Shown piece by piece: positions 1 to 5,076 of a DNA stretch of 5,076 bases. Positions within the stretch are counted from its first letter, which is position 1, and every line of letters begins with the position of its first letter. The stretch comes from Geodermatophilaceae bacterium (GTDB lineage Bacteria; Actinomycetota; Actinomycetes; Mycobacteriales; Geodermatophilaceae): the NCBI GenBank assembly GCA_013812385.1, contig JACCTM010000118.1, positions 1 through 5,076 of the forward strand, in the 5' to 3' direction. Position numbers and translations under genes: made by a program. A model generated the notes under the pieces. The model was not told the DNA's origin and searched no databases. It saw only the letters and a program-made list of their open reading frames with translations.

Positions 1-774
1 CAGCGCCTGCTTGCCTCGCCGTACCAGGTCCGGGCCGTCCTCGGCGTGGCCCCGCGGATCGAAGCCCTGGCCGAACTGCGCGACGTCGAGGCACCGGTGT
101 ACCTGGCCTCGGCCGAGGTGATGGCGCAAGCGGTGGGGTTTCACCTCAACCGAGGAGTTCTGGCCAGCGCGGATCGGCTGCCTACGCAGCCGGTCGAGAC
201 GTTGATCGGGTCGGCGACGCGGATCGCTGTGCTCGAAGGCGTCAACGATCACGAGAATCTCGGGTCGATCTTCCGCAACGCGGCCGCTTTCGGGGTGGAT
301 GCGGTGCTGCTCGCGCCGGGCTGCGCTGATCCGCTGTATCGGCGTGCAGTGCGGGTCTCGATGGGGCACGTGCTCGCGGTGCCGTTCACCGAACTCGCGG
401 CCTCGTCCCCGTCCGCGCCCTGGTCCCCGCCCGCGGCGGCCTCAAGCCGGTTCGCGGGCTCGCAGTTCGCCGCGCCGTCCCGGTTTGCGCCCTCGTCCCG
501 GTTCGCACGTTGGCCGCAGGCGATCGCGGAACTACGGGCCGCCGGGTTCGCGGTGCTGGCGATGACGCCGGGCCCCGGCGCACTGGCGCTGGGTGATCTC
601 GACCCCGAGCAGCATCCGCGTACGGCTGTGCTTGTCGGCGCCGAAGGGCCCGGGTTGAGCCTCGAGGCGCTGGATGCGGCCGACTTCCGGGTGCGGATCC
701 CGATGCGCGCCGGAGTGGACTCGATCAACGTGGCCACCGCCGCGGCGATCGCCTTCGCGCACCTCGCCGATTAG
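1..774 (+). CDS. SpoU/TrmH-family RNA 2'-O-ribose methyltransferase, 5'-truncated by the window edge
   Basis: This is probably an S-adenosylmethionine-dependent methyltransferase acting on the 2'-OH of a ribose in rRNA or tRNA, in the cytoplasm. The frame is open from base 1 (QRLLASPYQVRAVLG, then the GTG at 46). That stretch resembles the N-terminal substrate-binding part of TrmH-like proteins, so the true start lies upstream and the GTG at 46 is internal. About 257 residues are visible. Counting the GTG codon as residue 1, SPOUT motif 1 is at about 61-89 (EGVNDHENLGSIFRNAAAFG, with N71 and R77). Motif 2 is GAEGPGLS at 198-205. Motif 3 runs from IPM at 218 through SINVATAAAIAF to 237. All three look intact, so the enzyme is probably active. 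A low-complexity insert with SRFA repeats (about 118-155) separates motif 1 from motif 2. The gene ends at TAG 772-774, 2 bp before a strong hairpin, and converges with the stress-protein gene. The family is secure; the target nucleotide is unknown. Confidence 0.93.
   Translation, partial: QRLLASPYQVRAVLGVAPRIEALAELRDVEAPVYLASAEVMAQAVGFHLNRGVLASADRLPTQPVETLIGSATRIAVLEGVNDHENLGSIFRNAAAFGVDAVLLAPGCADPLYRRAVRVSMGHVLAVPFTELAASSPSAPWSPPAAASSRFAGSQFAAPSRFAPSSRFARWPQAIAELRAAGFAVLAMTPGPGALALGDLDPEQHPRTAVLVGAEGPGLSLEALDAADFRVRIPMRAGVDSINVATAAAIAFAHLAD
401..507 (+). repeat. Degenerate in-frame tandem repeat (about 18-bp period) inside the methyltransferase gene
   Basis: Similar 17-bp units lie at 401-417, 419-435, 440-456, 473-489 and 491-507. 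Most share the pattern CCTCGTCCCGGTTCGCG with substitutions, and neighbouring units start 18 or 21 bp apart. A weaker unit may lie between 457 and 472. The period is a multiple of three and the reading frame is kept. The first units encode Ser/Pro/Ala-rich sequence; the later ones encode SSRFAGSQFA, PSRFAPS and SRFAR. The array falls between the segment ending VPFTEL and the one starting WPQAIAELRAAGF, where I expect only a short loop in this family. It probably arose by slippage or unequal exchange and was tolerated as a surface loop. Confidence 0.7.
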
Positions 775-776
775 CA

Positions 777-819
777 CAAGGACCCCTTGTGCCAATCACA
801 TTGGTACAAGGGGTCCTTG
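777..819. terminator. Stem-loop between convergent genes, probable bidirectional terminator
   Basis: Arms 777-795 (CAAGGACCCCTTGTGCCAA) and 801-819 (TTGGTACAAGGGGTCCTTG) pair over 19 bp around the 5-nt loop TCACA at 796-800. The only imperfection is 791/805, a G-U wobble in the plus-strand RNA and an A-C mismatch in the minus-strand RNA. It starts 2 bp after the methyltransferase stop codon and ends 27 bp from the stop of the convergent stress-protein gene, as expected for a shared terminator. No T-run follows on either strand, so it is not a classical intrinsic terminator, although U-tract-poor hairpins are common at actinobacterial gene ends. Each arm also contains its own short palindrome (CAAGG-ACC-CCTTG and CAAGG-GGT-CCTTG). 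A protein-binding site or a dispersed repeat therefore remains possible. Confidence 0.72.
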
Positions 820-846
820 AGTCAGTGCGTAAGCGGGCGGTGGAGC

Positions 847-1326
847 TCAGGAGGGGTTGGTCAGGCTGAGCTTGCCGAGCAGTTCTTGGGCAGCTTGGGC
901 ATGGCTGGGCACGCACATCACTTCGTAGGTGCTCGCCACGACCTGGCTGGTCGAGGTGAAGTCTCGCTTGCCCCGGGTGGCGGCGTACCCGATCAGCCCG
1001 AAGATGAGCCCGAACACCGCCCCGTACAGGAGGCCGAAGAGCACCAGCGTGAACAGCTCCCGGTTACCGGGTGCGAACAGGCCCAGTAGGAAGCCGACGA
1101 AAAGGCCGAACCAGGCACCGCTGGCCGCCCCGGCCAGGGCCGCGCGGGCCCAGGTCAACCGGCCGGTGATCTGCTCGACCATGCGCAGTTCTGAGCCGAT
1201 GATGGACGTGTTCTCCACCGGAAACTTGTTGTCCGACAGGTAGTCGACCGCGCGCTGCGCCTCGGCGTAAGTCCCGTAGGACCCGATTCGCATTCCGTCC
1301 TTGGGCATGTACACAGATCCAGCCAT
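847..1326 (-). CDS. General stress protein 17M/YflT-like small membrane protein
   Basis: This is a 159-residue protein of the type annotated as general stress protein (YflT / 17M-like domain); its biochemical role is not established. Residues 14-57 hold the conserved start of the domain (IGSYGTYAEAQRAVDYLSDN, then VENTSIIGSEL and a segment ending in TGRLT). Two hydrophobic helices follow at about 61-84 and 91-115. Both are rich in small residues at GxxxG spacing (GAASGAWFG, GLLYGAVFGLIFG), so they probably pack as a tight hairpin in the inner membrane. The C-terminal part (ASTYEVMCVPSHAQAAQELL, 131-150) looks like a short soluble segment. ATG 1326 is the longest start, with only a weak GAAAG at 1337-1341. 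ATG at codon 12 (1293) is preceded by AAGGACGGA and begins right at the domain, so it is a real alternative. The gene starts 38 bp after the second ABC gene with no clear terminator between, so it may be the last gene of that operon. Confidence 0.85.
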   Translation of the reverse strand: MAGSVYMPKDGMRIGSYGTYAEAQRAVDYLSDNKFPVENTSIIGSELRMVEQITGRLTWARAALAGAASGAWFGLFVGFLLGLFAPGNRELFTLVLFGLLYGAVFGLIFGLIGYAATRGKRDFTSTSQVVASTYEVMCVPSHAQAAQELLGKLSLTNPS

Positions 1327-1364
1327 GCGGGCCAGTCTTTCACGCGCTACGCGGCCTCCCAGCG

Positions 1365-3227
1365 TCAGGCGAGACTGTCCCGCCAGGCGGTGTGCAGGTC
1401 GGCGAAGCGTCCGGAGCCGGCCAACAGGTCGTAGGGCGAACCGTCCTCGATCAACCGTCCGGCGTCCATGACCAGGACCCGGTCAGCGATCTCGACCGTG
1501 GACAGTCGGTGGGCGATGATGATCGCCGTACGGTCGGCCAGGATCGTGCCCAGGGCGCGCTGGACCAGTCGCTCGCTGGGTACGTCGAGCGAGCTGGTCG
1601 CCTCGTCGAGGATCAGCACCGCCGGATCGGCCAGAAAGGCGCGCGCGAAGGAGACCAGCTGGCGCTGCCCGGCCGAGAGCCGACCGCCGCGCTTGCGTAC
1701 GTCGGTGTCGTAGCCCTCGGGCAGTCGCTGGATGAACTCGTCGGCCCCGATCGCGCGTGCCGCATGTTCGATCTCGGCGCGGGACGCCCCTGGGCGACCG
1801 AAGCCGATGTTTTCGGCAACTGAGCCGGAGAACAGGAAGCTCTCCTGGGTGACCATCACCACGGCCCGGCGGAGATCCTCGTCGGACAGCCGCCGCAGGT
1901 CCACCCCGTCGAGACACACGCTGCCCTGGCGCGGGTCGTAGAACCGACCCGCCAAGCGGGCCAGCGTCGACTTACCGGCGCCGGTAGCCCCCACGAGGGC
2001 GACCGTCTGGCCCTGCGGGATGTGCAGATCGAGTTCCGGGAGCACGATCGCGTCGCCGTAGCCGAACTGCACGCCGTCGAAGCGCATGTCGCCGTGCGGG
2101 TGCGGCAGCGGCTCCGGATCCTGCGCGGGGGCCACACTCGACTGCTCTTCCAGTACGCCGGACAGTTTTTCGAGTGCTGCTACCGCGGACTGGTAGGAGT
2201 TGTAGAACATCGCCACGTCCGACATCGGGTCGAAGAATCGGCGGATGTAGAGCAGGAACGCGGTCAGCACCCCGATCTGCAGGTCCCCGTCCATCACCCG
2301 GACGGCGCCGTACATCAGCACTCCGACGGTGACCAGGTTGCCGATCAGCTGCACGCCCGGCACGAAGATCGACATCAACCAGAAGGCCCGGTCCTGGGCT
2401 TTGCGGTTGTCCTCGTTCAGCGTGCGGAAGATCTCGATGTCCCGCGGCTCCCGGCGGAAGGCCTGCACTGCCCGGATCCCGCCCAGTGACTCGACGAACT
2501 GGACGATGACCATCGCGACCGTCTCGCGGGTACGCCGGTAGGCCTTGGCCGAGTTCTTCTGAAACCAGCGACCCAGCAGCAACAGCAACGGGAAAGCCAG
2601 CATCGTGACCAGGCCCAACGGCGGATCGAGGACGATCAGCACGATGCCGATCGTCATGATCGAGAACAGCGCGGTGAGCAGGCCGTCCAAGCCTTCGTCG
2701 AGCAACTCGTTGAGTGCATCGACATCAGAGGTCAACCGGGAGATCACCCGGCCGGAGGTATACCGCTCGTGAAAGGCCAGCGGCAGGCGCTGCACATGGC
2801 TGAACACCCTGCGGCGCAAGGTGAGCAGCATGTCCTGCCCGATCGCCCCGGTGCGCTGTAGAAAGGCGTACCGCAGGATCGCATCGATTCCGGCCGCTAC
2901 CAGCATTGCCGACCCGATCCAGATCAGCGGTGCCACGCTGCCGTCGTCGATCAGGGCCGGGAGCGCATTGTCGATGCCGAGCCCGACCAGCCACGGCCCG
3001 GCCAACCAGGCGAGGTTCTGCACGAGGATGACCAGCAGCAGCCAGCGCACTTGCCGCCGGTGCGGACGGACCAACTCGCCGAGCAACCGTCGGGACCTGG
3101 CCCGCAGGAAGACACCGGCCGCCGACGGCAGATCGTCGACGTCCTCGGTGGCGATGCCCCGCCAGCCGCGTTCGGCGGCAGCAGCTTTCCCAGCCACGTC
3201 CGACGCGGAGTTCGGCTCGGCGGTCAT
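1365..3227 (-). CDS. ABC exporter half-transporter, subunit carrying the catalytic Glu (permease-ATPase fusion)
   Basis: This 620-residue protein has a membrane domain followed by an ATPase domain, the layout and length of a multidrug-type exporter half. A hydrophilic N-terminal extension of about 50 residues (including WRGIATEDVDDL) precedes six predicted helices near 61-83, 100-121, 182-200, 203-220, 282-310 and 315-332. In the ATPase domain the A-loop Tyr is Y390, Walker A is GATGAGKST (413-421, K419), the Q-loop Gln is Q461, Walker B is VLILDE (537-542, catalytic E542), the D-loop is SSLD (545-548) and the switch His is H573. The signature is LSAGQ (517-521) instead of LSGGQ, and the segment before it reads VRKRGGR rather than the usual TEVGERG-like X-loop. 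With the upstream protein it should form a heterodimer in the cytoplasmic membrane that exports, or possibly imports, a hydrophobic compound. The mycobacterial pair Rv1272c/Rv1273c is a plausible relative (from memory, not tested). The ATG overlaps the upstream TGA, and a strong ribosome-binding site precedes it. Confidence 0.95.
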   Translation of the reverse strand: MTAEPNSASDVAGKAAAAERGWRGIATEDVDDLPSAAGVFLRARSRRLLGELVRPHRRQVRWLLLVILVQNLAWLAGPWLVGLGIDNALPALIDDGSVAPLIWIGSAMLVAAGIDAILRYAFLQRTGAIGQDMLLTLRRRVFSHVQRLPLAFHERYTSGRVISRLTSDVDALNELLDEGLDGLLTALFSIMTIGIVLIVLDPPLGLVTMLAFPLLLLLGRWFQKNSAKAYRRTRETVAMVIVQFVESLGGIRAVQAFRREPRDIEIFRTLNEDNRKAQDRAFWLMSIFVPGVQLIGNLVTVGVLMYGAVRVMDGDLQIGVLTAFLLYIRRFFDPMSDVAMFYNSYQSAVAALEKLSGVLEEQSSVAPAQDPEPLPHPHGDMRFDGVQFGYGDAIVLPELDLHIPQGQTVALVGATGAGKSTLARLAGRFYDPRQGSVCLDGVDLRRLSDEDLRRAVVMVTQESFLFSGSVAENIGFGRPGASRAEIEHAARAIGADEFIQRLPEGYDTDVRKRGGRLSAGQRQLVSFARAFLADPAVLILDEATSSLDVPSERLVQRALGTILADRTAIIIAHRLSTVEIADRVLVMDAGRLIEDGSPYDLLAGSGRFADLHTAWRDSLA

Positions 3228-5047
3228 CGGCCGGCCCCCTCGTCCTGCATCTGCCGGGCAGTCGGCAGTACGCCGTCCTCGTCAGTCTCGGCGGACAGGA
3301 TCGAGCGGTAGGCCGGAACGGTCGCCAACAGGTCGGAGTGCAGGCCCATATGGGTGATCGTTCCGCCGTCGAGCAGGGCAACCCGATCGGCCAGCAACAC
3401 CGTCGAGGGGCGGTGGGCCACGACCAGAGCGGTGGTGCCCACCAGGACTCGGCGCAGGGCCTCCTCTACGAGGGACTCGGTGTGCACGTCCAATGCGGAC
3501 AGCGGATCGTCGAGCACCAGGACCGTCGGTCGGCCGAGTACGGCTCTGGCCAAGGCGAGTCGCTGACGCTGGCCACCGGACAGGCTCATCCCCTGCTCAC
3601 CCAACCGGGTGTCCAGGCCCCATGGCAGGTCGTACACGAACGCGGCCTGGGCGATATCGATCGCCTCGGCGACCTCCGCGTCGGTGGCGTCCGGGCGGCC
3701 GAGCGCGAGGTTCTCCCGAGCGCTCATCGAGAACAGCGTGGCGTCCTCGAATGCGGTGGCGACCTGACTACGCAGTTGACTCACCGGGAGTTCGCGGATG
3801 TCGACGCCGTCGATCGTGATCCGGCCGGCGGTCACGTCGTACAGCCTCGGGACGAGGGCGGTCAGTGTGGTCTTGCCCGAGCCGGTGGCCCCGACCAGGG
3901 CGACGGTTTCCCCCGGAGTGATCTCCAGGTCGACGTCATGCAGCACCGGTGCGCTCGCGTCGGGATAGCTGAAGCCGACCCCTTCCAGGCGCAGCCGGCC
4001 CGGGCCGAGGCGCTGCTCACGTCCATCGTGCGGGTCAAGAATGGTCGGTTCGGCGTCGAGCAGCTCGAAGATTCGATCGGCCGCCGTGGCCGCCTCCAGC
4101 GTGGAGGCGAGCAGCCAGCCGATGGACAGGATCGGCCAGACCATGACCGTGAACAGCGCGATGAAGCTGACCAGCGTGCCCAGTGTCATCGCGCCGCCGG
4201 CCACGGCGAAGGAGCCCCCGACGAGCACGCCGGCCAGGACGAGCTGGGGCTGTAGCTCGAAGATCGCCCAGATGAAGGCCAGCAGTTTGATCTTGCCCAA
4301 CTCGAGGCCCTGCAGGCGGACGGCCTTGGCATCGAAGCGGCCGAAGACCAGGTCACGCCGGCCCAGCGCCTTGATGATCCGGATTCCGAGCACCGATTCC
4401 TCGACGTCGGTCGCGGCCTCACCCTGCTGGTCCTGGACCTGGCGGGAGACCACGTTGTAGCGCCGCTCGAAGCGCACGCCGACGTAGATGAGCGGGATTG
4501 CGGCCACGGCGCTGAAGATTCCCAGCGGCCAGTAGATACCGATCAGCAGAATCATGATGACGATGCAGCTGACGATGTTGACCACCAGGAAGATCGCCGA
4601 GAAACCGACGAATCGCCGGATCGACGAGACGTCGCTGCTGGCTCGGCTCAGTAATTGACCTGAGGACCACCGATCGTGGAAGGCCACCGGCAGGCTCAAC
4701 AGGTGCGAGTACATGTGATCACGCAGGTCCCGCTCCATGGCCAGGCTGGACTTGGTCATCGCCCAGCGGCGCAGGAAGAACAAGAATGCCTCGGCGACCC
4801 CGAAGGCCAGCGCCAGGAGCCCGAGCGGGATCAGGCCCGACTTGTCCCGATCAGCGATCGGTCCGTCGATCACATCTTGGGTGATCAGCGGAATCGCGAT
4901 CTGGACCAGCGTGGCACCCAGGGCGCCGACCACGGTGAGCAGCACCAGACCGCGGTAGGGCCGGATGTAGGGCCACAACCGCTTCAACGAGGCGAGTCTC
5001 GGGCCCGCCTCCGGAATGGTGGGGGATACCCCGAGGTCCTTGGCCAT
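3224..5047 (-). CDS. ABC exporter half-transporter, subunit with the degenerate ATPase site (permease-ATPase fusion)
   Basis: This 607-residue protein is the first gene of the ABC pair. Six predicted membrane helices lie near 33-55, 71-93, 150-170, 173-190, 255-283 and 288-312. The ATPase domain has A-loop Y361, Walker A GATGSGKTT (386-394, K392), signature LSGGQ (489-493), Walker B VLVLD (509-513), D-loop SALD (517-520) and switch His H545. Two catalytic positions differ from consensus. The residue after Walker B is D514 instead of Glu (LDDPLSALD), and the Q-loop reads AFEDATLFS with E434 where Gln is usual. Such changes mark the subunit that supplies the Walker motifs of the non-hydrolysing site in heterodimeric exporters. 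ATG 5047 is well bounded: an in-frame TAG lies at 5072-5074 with no other start codon between. Its ribosome-binding site is weak (GGA at 5054-5056), and only 29 bp upstream is visible, so no promoter can be placed. The substrate cannot be inferred. Confidence 0.95.
   Translation of the reverse strand: MAKDLGVSPTIPEAGPRLASLKRLWPYIRPYRGLVLLTVVGALGATLVQIAIPLITQDVIDGPIADRDKSGLIPLGLLALAFGVAEAFLFFLRRWAMTKSSLAMERDLRDHMYSHLLSLPVAFHDRWSSGQLLSRASSDVSSIRRFVGFSAIFLVVNIVSCIVIMILLIGIYWPLGIFSAVAAIPLIYVGVRFERRYNVVSRQVQDQQGEAATDVEESVLGIRIIKALGRRDLVFGRFDAKAVRLQGLELGKIKLLAFIWAIFELQPQLVLAGVLVGGSFAVAGGAMTLGTLVSFIALFTVMVWPILSIGWLLASTLEAATAADRIFELLDAEPTILDPHDGREQRLGPGRLRLEGVGFSYPDASAPVLHDVDLEITPGETVALVGATGSGKTTLTALVPRLYDVTAGRITIDGVDIRELPVSQLRSQVATAFEDATLFSMSARENLALGRPDATDAEVAEAIDIAQAAFVYDLPWGLDTRLGEQGMSLSGGQRQRLALARAVLGRPTVLVLDDPLSALDVHTESLVEEALRRVLVGTTALVVAHRPSTVLLADRVALLDGGTITHMGLHSDLLATVPAYRSILSAETDEDGVLPTARQMQDEGAGR
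3235..3241 (-). promoter_or_regulatory. Ribosome-binding site of the second ABC gene, at a 4-bp stop/start overlap
   Basis: On the minus strand GAGGGGG lies 7 nt before the ATG at 3227, inside the last codons of the upstream ABC gene. The start and stop codons share the bases ATGA (3227-3224). A strong purine-rich site plus the overlap decides this start and suggests translational coupling, which would keep the two subunits near equal amounts. Confidence 0.8.
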
Positions 5048-5076
5048 GGTGGATCCGAGGCTACGTGGCGGCTAGG

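Noticed and set aside
46..48. GTG at 46 as the true start of the methyltransferase
   Set aside because: The frame stays open to base 1 and encodes a family-like segment (LLASPYQVRAVLG) upstream; starting at 46 would remove part of the N-terminal domain.
249..737. A minus-strand open frame opposite the methyltransferase gene
   Set aside because: The plus-strand frame contains all three SpoU motifs; the opposite frame is Ala/Ser/Arg-rich and matches nothing recognisable.
1343..1353. CGCG-CTA-CGCG palindrome in the gap between the second ABC gene and the stress-type gene
   Set aside because: It has only a 4-bp stem and no T-run, and is expected by chance in GC-rich DNA; it is too weak to call a terminator that would split the operon.
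2022..2489. A plus-strand open frame (and similar ones at 1392-1823 and 3051-3311) opposite the ABC genes
   Set aside because: They are shadows of the true minus-strand frames, with no domain, no hydrophobic pattern and no convincing ribosome-binding site.
3338..4255. A 305-codon plus-strand open frame antisense to the upstream ABC gene
   Set aside because: It lies wholly inside a well-supported ABC gene, has Gln/Gly/Arg/Asp-rich composition without any recognisable domain, and is the usual stop-poor antisense frame of high-GC coding DNA.
5018..5035. GGGG-TAT-CCCC hairpin (minus strand) in the first codons of the upstream ABC gene
   Set aside because: The short stem lies within coding sequence with no conserved context, and nothing separates it from chance in high-GC DNA.

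Overview
The window is high-GC DNA with GC-rich third codon positions, GTG and ATG starts, and proteins typical of Actinomycetota. It is therefore most likely a chromosomal segment of an actinobacterium; the genus cannot be told from the sequence. It is densely coding: four genes fill almost all of it. There is no tRNA, rRNA, CRISPR array, insertion sequence or phage gene.

Layout. Positions 1-774 (+) hold the 3' part of a SpoU/TrmH-family RNA 2'-O-ribose methyltransferase whose start lies before the window. A 72-bp convergent gap (775-846) carries a 19-bp stem-loop (777-819), probably a terminator used from both sides. The other three genes are all on the minus strand and read from right to left. 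The first is an ABC exporter half-transporter (5047-3224). The second is its partner half-transporter (3227-1365), whose ATG overlaps the TGA of the first by 4 bp. After a 38-bp gap comes a small two-helix membrane protein of the general-stress-protein 17M/YflT type (1326-847).

How the genes work together. The two ABC proteins each have a six-helix exporter membrane domain followed by a nucleotide-binding domain, and their motifs complement each other. The upstream protein has Asp in place of the catalytic Glu and Glu in place of the Q-loop Gln, but a perfect LSGGQ signature. The downstream protein has the catalytic Glu and the Q-loop Gln, but a changed signature, LSAGQ. Paired head to tail they form one complete and one degenerate ATP site, the pattern of heterodimeric exporters such as TM287/288, BmrCD and LmrCD. 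The stress-type protein may be a third gene of the same operon. The methyltransferase is a separate, convergent transcription unit.

Unusual points are a degenerate tandem-repeat insert (SRFA-type units) inside the methyltransferase domain, and a convergent-gene hairpin whose arms are themselves palindromic. I see no clear evidence of an undescribed multi-gene system. The transported substrate cannot be read from the sequence.
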